In this document: positions 1-5,581 of the stretch, piece by piece | Layout of the letters: every line of letters begins with the position of its first letter | Numbering within the stretch: the first letter of the stretch is position 1 | DNA from: JAQGMO01 sp050954505 | GTDB lineage: Bacteria > Pseudomonadota > Gammaproteobacteria > Burkholderiales > Burkholderiaceae_D | DNA length: 5,581 nt | Assembly: GCA_050954505.1 (NCBI GenBank) | Contig: JBPBPY010000470.1 | Coordinates: 1 to 5,581 of the forward strand | Direction of reading: 5' to 3' | The notes under the pieces: generated by a model | Database searches by the model: none | What the model saw: the letters and a program-made list of their open reading frames with translations, nothing else | Told to the model about the DNA's origin: nothing | Program-made: the position numbers and the translations under genes

Positions 1-1919
1 AGGTTGAAGCCGGCAAGCTGGACCTGTCGCCCGAAGTGGTGGTGCTGGCCAGCTTTGCCGATGCCATACGGGCGACCTTCGAGCCACTGGCGGCGCAGAA
101 AAAACTCGCGCTCCAGGTTCAGATCGAGGCCGATGCACCGCATGGCCTGCATACCGACCGCCAGCGACTCGACCAGATCGTCAAGAACCTGGTATCGAAC
201 GCCATCAAGTTTACCGAGACCGGCTCTGTCAAGCTGAGCATCAGCGCACAGGCTGACGGCATGCTGGCATTTGTGGTTGCCGACACCGGCATCGGCATTG
301 CGCCCGACCAGCAGGCCATCATCTTCGAAGCGTTCCGCCAGGCCGATGGCACGACCAGCCGCAAATATGGCGGCACCGGACTGGGCCTGTCGATTTCACG
401 CGACCTGGCCACATTGATGGGCGGCTCGATCTCGGTAGCCAGCAGCGCAGGTGAGGGCAGCAGTTTTACACTCTTGTTGCCGCCAAAACTGCCTGACACC
501 CCGGCGCCGCGCAGTGCCTCTTCTGCCGCCGGGCAAACCGAAAGCGCCAGTGCCTCGGCAGCGCCGGGGTCGACCGCGCCAGCCGGGGCGCTGCAGGCAA
601 TGTCGACGCATTCGGCGGCTGGGTCGGGCCACGGCTTGCCAGCCAGATCGACGGGCGCGCCGGCAGCGGCATTGGCCAGCGCCGCATTGCCGTCGGGTTT
701 TTCCGACGACCGGCAACAGGCCGATCCGGCCGCGCGCACCGTGCTGGTCATTGAAGACGACATGGTGTTTGCGCGCATACTCTACGACCTGGCGCACGAG
801 ATGCACTATCGCTGCCTGGTTGCGCATACCGGCGCCGAAGGCATCCGGACAGTGACGGAGTTCCTGCCTGACGCCATCATGCTCGACCTCGGCCTGCCGG
901 ACGGCTCCGGCATGGACGTGCTGCAGAAGCTCAAGTCCAATCCACACACGCGGCATATTCCCGTGCATATCGTTTCAGCGACCGACCGCGCCGAAGCAGC
1001 GTTGCAGCTGGGCGCTGTCGGCTATGCGGTCAAGCCGGTCAGCCGCGAGCGCCTCAAGGAAGTGTTCGATACGCTGGATGGCAAATTCACCCGCACCACC
1101 CGCCGCGTGCTGCTGGTCGAGGACGATGCGCGCCAGCGTGAAAGCGTGATCCTGCTGATCGGCGACAAGGATGTCGAGATCACTGCCGTGGCCACTGGCG
1201 AAGAAGGGCTGGCCCAGTTGCGCAGCCAGGTTTTCGACTGCATGATCATCGACCTGAAGCTGCCGGACATGCAGGGCCATGAACTGCTGCAGCGAATGGC
1301 CACCGAAGAAGTCTGTTCGTTCCCGCCGGTGATCGTCTACACCGGCCGTGACCTCACGCGCGACGAGGAAGCCGACCTGTTGAAGTATTCGCGTTCGATC
1401 ATCATCAAGGGAGCGCGTTCACCCGAGCGGCTGCTCGATGAAGTCACGCTGTTCCTGCACAAGGTCGAGGCCGAGATGTCGCAGGAACGCCAGCGCATGA
1501 TCAAGTCGGTGCGCAACCGTGAACGCGCATTCGAGGGCCGGCGCGTGCTGCTGGTCGATGATGACGTGCGCAACATCTTTTCCCTGACCAGCGCGCTGGA
1601 ACAGAAAGGCTTTGTCGTCGAAGTCGCGCGCAATGGGGTCGAGGCGCTGGCCAAGCTCGATGAAATCGCCGCCGTCGATCTGGTTCTGATGGATGTCATG
1701 ATGCCGGTCATGGATGGCCTGGAAGCGACGCGGCGCCTGCGCGCAGACGGGCGCTTCGACCGCCTGCCGGTCATTGCGATCACCGCCAAGGCAATGAAGG
1801 ACGACCAGGAACAGTGCCTCAAGGCCGGCGCCTCGGACTACCTTGCCAAACCGATCGACCTCGACCGCCTGTATTCGCTCATGCGCGTCTGGCTGCCCGA
1901 TATGGAACGTCTGGGATGA
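1..1919 (+). CDS. Hybrid histidine kinase with three C-terminal receiver domains (5' end missing)
   Basis: The reading frame is open from the window edge; bases 1-2 finish a codon and 638 residues are visible before the TGA. The first residues (VEAGKLDLSPEVV) are the typical end of a HisKA dimerisation helix, so the phosphorylated His lies upstream. The HATPase domain follows: N box with Asn codons at 186 and 198, G1 box DTGIG from 282, F box near 320-345, and G2 box GGTGLGLSI from 369. After an Ala/Ser/Pro-rich linker (about 480-737) come three receivers. REC1 (about 738-1085) has its phospho-Asp at 885-887, REC2 (about 1101-1480) at 1251-1253, and REC3 (about 1539-1910) at 1692-1694. REC2 has Lys-Gly in place of the usual Lys-Pro. 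From memory, this receiver trio occurs in cytoplasm-facing hybrid kinases with HAMP and GAF inputs, but the sensor is not visible here. The role is a phosphorelay kinase; signal and target are unknown. The next gene overlaps by 4 bases. Confidence 0.95.
   Translation, partial: VEAGKLDLSPEVVVLASFADAIRATFEPLAAQKKLALQVQIEADAPHGLHTDRQRLDQIVKNLVSNAIKFTETGSVKLSISAQADGMLAFVVADTGIGIAPDQQAIIFEAFRQADGTTSRKYGGTGLGLSISRDLATLMGGSISVASSAGEGSSFTLLLPPKLPDTPAPRSASSAAGQTESASASAAPGSTAPAGALQAMSTHSAAGSGHGLPARSTGAPAAALASAALPSGFSDDRQQADPAARTVLVIEDDMVFARILYDLAHEMHYRCLVAHTGAEGIRTVTEFLPDAIMLDLGLPDGSGMDVLQKLKSNPHTRHIPVHIVSATDRAEAALQLGAVGYAVKPVSRERLKEVFDTLDGKFTRTTRRVLLVEDDARQRESVILLIGDKDVEITAVATGEEGLAQLRSQVFDCMIIDLKLPDMQGHELLQRMATEEVCSFPPVIVYTGRDLTRDEEADLLKYSRSIIIKGARSPERLLDEVTLFLHKVEAEMSQERQRMIKSVRNRERAFEGRRVLLVDDDVRNIFSLTSALEQKGFVVEVARNGVEALAKLDEIAAVDLVLMDVMMPVMDGLEATRRLRADGRFDRLPVIAITAKAMKDDQEQCLKAGASDYLAKPIDLDRLYSLMRVWLPDMERLG
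1904..1918 (+). promoter_or_regulatory. Ribosome binding site and overlapping start of the cheR-type gene
   Basis: A GGA at 1904-1906 lies about 9 bases before the ATG at 1916, and the ATGA overlaps the stop of the hybrid kinase gene (TGA 1917-1919). The frame is open further upstream to 1814, but that extension lies inside the kinase REC3 coding sequence and reads like out-of-frame translation. The ATG at 1916 is therefore the chosen start, and translation is probably coupled. Confidence 0.6.
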
Positions 1920-2743
1920 GCGCGGTGGAAAACATCAACATCGAGCTGCGCTTGCTGATGGAGGCCATCTATCTCAAGTACAGCTATGATTTCCGCGACT
2001 ATTCGCTGTCCTCGCAAAAACGCCGGGTACTGCATGCCTTGCACCAGCTGGACTGCGCCGGCATATCCGAATTGCAGGCGCGGGTGCTGCACGACCCGGC
2101 AATGTTTGGACGCCTGCTGCAGTACCTGACCATTCCCACCAGCGAGATGTTTCGCGACCCGTCCTATTTCCATGGCCTGCGCGAACAGGTACTGCCGCAC
2201 CTGCAGACCTATCCGTCGCTGAAAATCTGGATTGCCGGCTGCAGCACCGGCGAGGAAGTCTACTCGATGGCCATCATGCTCAAGGAAGAAGGATTGCTGG
2301 CGCGTAGCCTGATCTATGCCACCGACATCAATCCACAATCGCTCGACAGCGCCCGCAAAGGTGTGTACTCGCTCGAGCGCATGCGTGCCTACACCGCCAG
2401 CTACCAGATGGCCGGCGGCAAGGCCGCTTTCTCCGATTACTACACTGCCGCATACGGCAACGCCTTGTTCGACCGCAGCCTGATCGAAAACGTCAGCTTC
2501 GCCGACCACAGCCTGGCCACCGACAACGTGTTTTCCGAAACCCATCTGGTGTGCTGCCGCAATGTGCTGATCTATTTCAATCGCGGCTTGCAGGAGCGCG
2601 CCCTGGGCCTGTTCCACGAGTCGCTTTGCCACCGCGGTTTCCTCGGACTGGGCAGCAAGGAAAGCATCGATTTTTCTTCGTACGCCACGGCCTTCGAACC
2701 GCTGGTCAAGGCCGACCGCATCTATCGCAAGGTGCTGCGATGA
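1916..2743 (+). CDS. cheR: CheR-type protein-glutamate O-methyltransferase
   Basis: This 275-residue protein has the usual CheR length and layout: an alpha-helical N-terminal domain (about residues 5-75) and a SAM-dependent methyltransferase domain. Visible hallmarks are TSEMFRDP at 75-82 (the family's T-x-x-FRD-P element), the SAM-binding GCSTGEE at 108-114, Asp137 in the ATDIN motif that contacts SAM, and NVLIYFN at 216-222 near the C-terminus. CheR enzymes transfer methyl groups from SAM to glutamate side chains of chemoreceptors. Here no chemoreceptor is nearby, and the gene sits between a hybrid kinase and a CheB-type esterase, so the substrate is unknown and the name denotes family, not a proven chemotaxis role. 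No TPR tail is present. It overlaps both neighbours by 4 bases. The family assignment is very secure; a chemotactic function is doubtful. Confidence 0.95.
   Translation: MSAVENINIELRLLMEAIYLKYSYDFRDYSLSSQKRRVLHALHQLDCAGISELQARVLHDPAMFGRLLQYLTIPTSEMFRDPSYFHGLREQVLPHLQTYPSLKIWIAGCSTGEEVYSMAIMLKEEGLLARSLIYATDINPQSLDSARKGVYSLERMRAYTASYQMAGGKAAFSDYYTAAYGNALFDRSLIENVSFADHSLATDNVFSETHLVCCRNVLIYFNRGLQERALGLFHESLCHRGFLGLGSKESIDFSSYATAFEPLVKADRIYRKVLR
2729..2742 (+). promoter_or_regulatory. Ribosome binding site and overlapping start of the cheB-type gene
   Basis: AAGG at 2729-2732 precedes the ATG at 2740 by 7 bases. The ATGA overlaps the cheR stop (TGA 2741-2743). The frame is open upstream to 2551, but that part lies within the conserved end of CheR. 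Starting at 2740 places the catalytic serine motif about 20 residues from the N-terminus, as expected for a free-standing esterase domain. Confidence 0.65.
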
Positions 2744-3339
2744 ATGCGCTTCTGGCCGATATCGCCCGCGGCCATCCGGTCGATGCGGTGGTCATCGGTG
2801 CCTCTGCCGGCGGCATCAACGCACTGTTGTCGATCTTGCCGGGCTTGCCACTGCCTTGTCCGTTTGCAGTGGTGATCGTGCTGCACCTGCCCGATGACGG
2901 CGACAGCCGCCTGGCCGAACTGTTTGCCCAGCGCCTGGGGCGACCGGTGTGCGAAGCTGCAGACAAGATGCCGGTGGTCCCCGGCATGATCTATTTTGCG
3001 CCCAGTGGCTACCATCTGGCACTGGAAGCCGAGCGCTGCTTTTCGCTCAGCCGGGAAGCGCCGGTGCATTTTTCCCGTCCTGCCATCGACATCCTGATGG
3101 CGTCGGCTGCCGACGTGTATGCCAGCCACCTGGCCGGCCTGCTGCTGACCGGTGCCAGCGCCGATGGCGCCGCCGGGCTGGCAAGCATTGCCGGCGCCGG
3201 CGGCCTGACTGTGGTACAGCAGCCTGCCGAGGCGGAGAGCGCCATCATGCCGCTGGCGGCCATCGGTCTTTTCACGCCCGACCTGGTGCTTCCCTTGGCC
3301 GATATCCGTAATTTACTCAATATGCTGGAGACGCATTGA
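2740..3339 (+). CDS. cheB: CheB-type methylesterase domain protein, no receiver domain
   Basis: The 199-residue product corresponds only to the catalytic half of CheB, which normally has about 350 residues with an N-terminal receiver. The catalytic triad expected from Salmonella CheB is present: Ser22 in GASAGG, His49 in VLHLP and Asp142 in LLLTGASADG. The PGMIYFAP (81-88) and HFSRPAIDILMASAA (110-124) segments are also typical of the esterase fold. CheB removes methyl groups from receptor glutamates and deamidates glutamines. In the classical protein the receiver blocks the active site until phosphorylated; that control is absent here, so activity must be constitutive or governed by a partner such as one of the flanking receiver proteins (inference). 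It overlaps cheR by 4 bases and the next kinase gene by 1. The intact ATG start and ribosome binding site argue against a broken gene. Stand-alone CheB domains are known elsewhere. Confidence 0.93.
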   Translation: MNALLADIARGHPVDAVVIGASAGGINALLSILPGLPLPCPFAVVIVLHLPDDGDSRLAELFAQRLGRPVCEAADKMPVVPGMIYFAPSGYHLALEAERCFSLSREAPVHFSRPAIDILMASAADVYASHLAGLLLTGASADGAAGLASIAGAGGLTVVQQPAEAESAIMPLAAIGLFTPDLVLPLADIRNLLNMLETH

Positions 3340-3341
3340 TG
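3327..3341 (+). promoter_or_regulatory. Ribosome binding site and overlapping start of the receiver-kinase gene
   Basis: GGAG at 3327-3330 stands 8 bases before the ATG at 3339, which shares its A with the cheB stop (TGA 3337-3339). A TTG at 3336 directly upstream would add one residue. The ATG has the better codon and good spacing, so it is preferred. Confidence 0.65.
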
Positions 3342-4529
3342 CGTACCGAGAAACCCCAAGTAAAGTTGTTGATTGTCGATGACTTGCCGGAAAACCTGCT
3401 TGCGCTGCGCAAGATCATCGAGCAGGGTGACCGCGAGATTTTCCAGGCCAGCTCCGGCGAAGAAGCCTTGTCGCTGTTGTTGGAACACGACTTTGCCCTG
3501 GCCATCCTCGATGTGATGATGCCCGGCATGGATGGCTTCGAGCTGGCCGAGCTGATGCGCGGCACCGAAAAAACCCGCAATGTGCCGATTGTCTTCGTCA
3601 GCGCAGCGGGCAAGGAACTCAATCTGGCGTTTCAGGGTTACGAATCCGGCGCAGTCGACTTCCTGCACAAGCCCCTCGATGTCGGCGCCGTGCAAAGCAA
3701 GGTCAGCGTGTTTGTCGCTTTGCACCAGGAGCGCCATGAAGTCAAGCGCCAGGTCGCCGCACTCGAGGAAAGCCGGCGCGAACTGCATGCAACCCAGGCT
3801 GAACTGGAACGCTCGATCAAGATGCGTGACGATTTCATGTCGATCGTGGCGCACGAATTGCGCACCCCGCTCAATACTTTGTACCTGGAGTCGCAGTTGC
3901 GCGGCCTGGACATCGACCGGGACAATATGGCGGCGTTCGAAAAAGAGAAATTGCGCAAGATGGTGGCGCGCGACGGCCGCCAGATCCAGAGCATGGTGCG
4001 GCTGATCAACGACATGGTCGATGTGTCGCGCATTCGTAGCGGCAAGCTCAGCCTGCGCCCGGAACCGGGCGAACTGGCCGGTCTGCTTGGCCGCATTGCC
4101 GGCGATATCGAACAGCGCTTTGCTGCAGCCGGCAATCGCATCGAGCTGCAGCTGCCAGGGCCGGTGCACGGGGTATGGGATGAATTCCGGCTCGAGCAAA
4201 TCATCATGAACCTGCTGACCAATGCCTTGCGCTACGGTGGACCGAAGCCGGTCGAATTGACACTGACAGTGGACGGCGAGCGTGCCCATGTCATCGTCCG
4301 CGACCAGGGTGCCGGCATTGCGGCGGCCGACCAGCAACGCATTTTTGCGCCGTTCGAACGCGTCGACCACCGCGATACGCGCGACGGACTTGGGCTGGGC
4401 CTGTACATTGCCCGCCAGCTGGCAGAGTCTCATGGCGGCAGCCTGGAAGTCGAAAGCGAAGCAGGCAAGGGCGCAACATTCCGGCTGACCCTGCCGTGCG
4501 AGCCGCCAGTCTCCGGCGCTAGCCGCTAA
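3339..4529 (+). CDS. Receiver domain-histidine kinase (REC-HisKA-HATPase), soluble
   Basis: The 396-residue protein starts with a receiver domain (about 8-125). Its acidic pair is Asp14/Asp15, the phospho-acceptor Asp58 lies in LDVMMPGMDG, Ser88 is the switch residue, and Lys111 is in HKP. A charged helix (about 130-165), likely a coiled coil, leads to the HisKA domain with His172 in FMSIVAHELRTPLN. The HATPase follows with N box Asn291/Asn295, G1 box DQGAG at 322-326, F box around 336-339, and G2 box GLGLGL at 350-355. All residues needed for autophosphorylation are present. There are no membrane segments or signal peptide, so it is cytoplasmic. An N-terminal receiver fused to a kinase suggests that phosphate from another kinase, plausibly the hybrid kinase of this operon, controls this kinase's activity (inference). 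It is the last gene of the overlapping set, with 205 bases before the next gene. Its own phosphate acceptor is not evident. Confidence 0.95.
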   Translation: MRTEKPQVKLLIVDDLPENLLALRKIIEQGDREIFQASSGEEALSLLLEHDFALAILDVMMPGMDGFELAELMRGTEKTRNVPIVFVSAAGKELNLAFQGYESGAVDFLHKPLDVGAVQSKVSVFVALHQERHEVKRQVAALEESRRELHATQAELERSIKMRDDFMSIVAHELRTPLNTLYLESQLRGLDIDRDNMAAFEKEKLRKMVARDGRQIQSMVRLINDMVDVSRIRSGKLSLRPEPGELAGLLGRIAGDIEQRFAAAGNRIELQLPGPVHGVWDEFRLEQIIMNLLTNALRYGGPKPVELTLTVDGERAHVIVRDQGAGIAAADQQRIFAPFERVDHRDTRDGLGLGLYIARQLAESHGGSLEVESEAGKGATFRLTLPCEPPVSGASR

Positions 4530-4532
4530 ACC

Positions 4533-4562
4533 CTGTCAATCGCGCGGGGTAGAAGTTATACT
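4533..4562 (+). promoter_or_regulatory. Candidate sigma70-type promoter for the diguanylate cyclase gene
   Basis: A -35-like CTGTCA (4533-4538, four of six consensus matches) and a -10-like TATACT (4557-4562, five of six) are separated by 18 bases, directly after the stop of the kinase operon. Transcription from here would begin near 4569 and give a leader of about 165 bases. A weaker alternative is TTGGTA (4665-4670) with TATTCT (4689-4694), also 18 apart. Assigned by eye only. Confidence 0.35.
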
Positions 4563-4575
4563 GTTTTGCGAAAGC

Positions 4576-4601
4576 CGAACGAGTTCGACGATCAATTGAT
4601 C
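4576..4601. repeat. Two adjacent perfect dyads in the intergenic gap
   Basis: CGAAC-GA-GTTCG (4576-4587) is an inverted repeat with 5-base arms. Two bases later GATCAATTGATC (4590-4601) is a perfect 12-base palindrome, followed by an A-run. They lie just downstream of the candidate -10 element, where a repressor could bind. The A-run on the + strand rules out a simple terminator for the upstream operon. Confidence 0.5.
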
Positions 4602-4612
4602 AAAAAAAATAT

Positions 4613-4628
4613 AAAACGACAAAACGCC
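4613..4628. repeat. Tandem 8-mer repeat AAAACGAC/AAAACGCC
   Basis: Two consecutive 8-base units match at seven of eight positions (AAAACGAC then AAAACGCC). They follow an A-rich stretch that may be curved. No function is known; it could be chance. Confidence 0.3.
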
Positions 4629-4677
4629 GAGGCAGATCCCGTTTGCTGAAACCACCCGCGGGAGTTGGTATTCAATG

Positions 4678-4716
4678 AGAATGTGTTGTATTCTTAAAAA
4701 TAATTCTTTTTAGAAA
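4678..4716. promoter_or_regulatory. Cluster of AGAA/TTCT half-sites before the diguanylate cyclase start
   Basis: AGAAT (4678-4682) and ATTCT (4690-4694) form a dyad with 7 bases between the arms. A further TTCT (4704-4707) pairs with AGAA (4712-4715) across 4 bases, and ATTCTT occurs directly repeated at 4690 and 4703, 13 bases apart or just over one helical turn. This arrangement, ending about 20 bases before the start codon, could be an operator, but the stretch is A+T-rich and chance is possible. It does not match a Fur box well. Confidence 0.25.
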
Positions 4717-4734
4717 CTTTAATGATTCCTATCG

Positions 4735-5581
4735 ATGAGCAAAACCAGCCCTCCGGATTATCGGGAAGAGACTTCCGAACACCTTCGACTGGTACTGCCA
4801 TTGCTGGCGCAGTATGCGTCGGACTTCGGGCCACAGAGTTATGCGCTGTGGTTTGCTTTCGTCAAATCCAGCAGCGCCAAGCTGACTGCCGAACTGGAAA
4901 TCCTCATGGCCCGCGGCGGGCGGCTGACGCAACTGCAGACCACTGCGTTGTACAACAGCCATCTCAGCGATGAATCGGCCCAGAAGCTGGAGAATGTTCG
5001 CGAGGCATTCGTGCAGATCCTCTCCGACATGAAAACCTCCTCTGATGAAGTCACCACCGTGGTCAGCAATGGCCGGGCGGCTTTGCTGTCCTTGCCCGCT
5101 GCAGGCACGAGCCGGCAATCCGGTGCCGCTGGCGGTGATTTCGGCCAGGCCACGCAGCTGGTACTGGAGTCGCTGGTCTCCTTCGGGCGCCAGTTGAGCA
5201 CCACGCAAGCGCAAATGACCGCAATGCGCGACGAATTGCAAAGCGTGCGCAATGAAGCCCGTACCGACGCCTTGACCAAGCTGCGCAATCGCCGCGCTTT
5301 CGATGAAAGCCTGCATCAACTTGCTGACGAGGCACGCATCAATCGGCTGCCATTGTCGTTGATCATGATCGATGTCGATTCGTTCAAGCAATTCAACGAT
5401 GTCCATGGCCATGTCATGGGTGACAAGGCGCTGTCGACCATCGCTGCCGTGATCCAGCAAAACGTCAAAGGCAAGGACATTGCTGCGCGCTACGGTGGCG
5501 AAGAATTTGCCGTCATCCTGCCCGATACCTCGCTGGCTGGCGCCCGCTATGTGGCAGAAAATCTCCGGCTGGCGGTGGAGA
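4735..5581 (+). CDS. GGDEF diguanylate cyclase (3' end missing)
   Basis: The frame is open from the ATG at 4735 to the window end (282 complete codons). An in-frame TGA at 4723-4725 excludes an earlier start. GGDEF proteins condense two GTP into cyclic di-GMP. The GGDEF domain begins with the conserved D178ALTKLRNRRAFDE. The metal-binding Asp213 lies in IDVDSFKQFND, HGHVMGDKAL follows at 224-233, and the active-site loop GGEEF is at 254-258, all intact. The product-inhibition site would be RxxD at 245-248 but reads KGKD. Residues 1-165 match no domain I can name; the part around YALWFAFVKSSSAKLTAELE (36-55) resembles helical N-termini of other proteobacterial GGDEF proteins (memory only). Residues about 150-177 look like a coiled coil that could dimerise the catalytic domain. 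There is no signal peptide, membrane segment or receiver, so it is probably cytoplasmic. Ribosome binding signals are weak. An EAL domain further downstream cannot be excluded. Confidence 0.92.
   Translation, partial: MSKTSPPDYREETSEHLRLVLPLLAQYASDFGPQSYALWFAFVKSSSAKLTAELEILMARGGRLTQLQTTALYNSHLSDESAQKLENVREAFVQILSDMKTSSDEVTTVVSNGRAALLSLPAAGTSRQSGAAGGDFGQATQLVLESLVSFGRQLSTTQAQMTAMRDELQSVRNEARTDALTKLRNRRAFDESLHQLADEARINRLPLSLIMIDVDSFKQFNDVHGHVMGDKALSTIAAVIQQNVKGKDIAARYGGEEFAVILPDTSLAGARYVAENLRLAVE

Larger units (their letters stand above)
4530..4734 (+). other. Non-coding gap between the kinase operon and the diguanylate cyclase gene
   Basis: The 205 bases contain no gene I can support and are visibly richer in A+T than the coding regions, mainly around 4595-4625 and 4686-4727. 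The gap holds a promoter candidate, two neighbouring dyads, a tandem 8-mer and a cluster of AGAA/TTCT elements, listed separately. TCCCG (4636-4640) and CGGGA (4658-4662, within the palindrome CCCGCGGG) could form a short stem, but no T-run follows, so it is not a clear terminator. The gap probably separates two transcription units. Confidence 0.6.

Noticed and set aside
1814..1915. 34-codon upstream extension of CheR
   Set aside because: It would overlap the conserved end of REC3 in another frame; the ATG at 1916 has a ribosome site and typical CheR length.
1838..2632. Minus-strand open frame of 264 codons opposite cheR
   Set aside because: Antisense shadow of a fully motif-supported CheR gene, with no domain of its own.
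3009..4433. Long minus-strand open frame of 474 codons opposite cheB and the receiver-kinase gene
   Set aside because: It lies opposite two unmistakable genes, its translation shows no recognisable domain, and long antisense frames are common in GC-rich coding DNA.
4514..4525. CGGC-GCTA-GCCG hairpin near the stop of the receiver-kinase gene as a terminator
   Set aside because: Only a 4-base stem, inside the coding sequence and without a downstream T-run.
4590..4612. Palindrome plus A-run as a terminator
   Set aside because: On the + strand the palindrome is followed by A, not T; on the minus strand the T-run would precede the stem. The arms are also A+T-rich and weak.
4530..4734. c-di-GMP (GEMM) riboswitch in the leader of the cyclase
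   Set aside because: GCGAAAGCCG near 4568 slightly recalls one conserved element, but the other conserved GEMM segments and paired stems are not visible.
4722..4973. 83-codon frame beginning before the cyclase
   Set aside because: It overlaps the cyclase coding sequence and has no recognisable domain; kept only as a possible translation influence.

Overview
The window looks like chromosomal DNA from a moderately GC-rich proteobacterium. Protein style and gene set fit a betaproteobacterium, possibly Oxalobacteraceae (Herminiimonas, Collimonas or Janthinobacterium type). That placement is inference from general resemblance; no marker gene is present to prove it. All recognisable genes lie on the + strand. 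No RNA gene, mobile element or CRISPR array was seen.

Positions 1-4529 form one tightly packed signalling operon of four genes. First is the 3' part of a hybrid histidine kinase, entering at the end of its HisKA region and followed by an ATPase domain and three receiver domains. Next come a CheR-type methyltransferase, a CheB-type methylesterase without a receiver domain, and a soluble receiver-histidine kinase protein. Consecutive genes overlap by 4, 4 and 1 bases, so translation is probably coupled and the products made together. The pieces amount to two kinases, four receivers and a methylation/demethylation pair. The window holds no chemoreceptor, CheA, CheW, HPt or DNA-binding output domain. 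This resembles a recurrent non-chemotaxis phosphorelay module in proteobacteria whose methylation substrate is poorly defined.

Positions 4530-4734 are a non-coding gap clearly richer in A+T than the genes. It holds a plausible sigma70-type promoter, two adjacent perfect dyads, a tandem 8-mer repeat and a cluster of AGAA/TTCT half-sites. No convincing rho-independent terminator was found for the upstream operon.

Positions 4735-5581 are the 5' part of a diguanylate cyclase gene. It has an uncharacterised helical N-terminal region, a predicted coiled coil and a GGEEF catalytic domain with a non-canonical inhibitory site. It runs off the window end. A c-di-GMP output for the upstream phosphorelay is an attractive guess, but only adjacency supports it.
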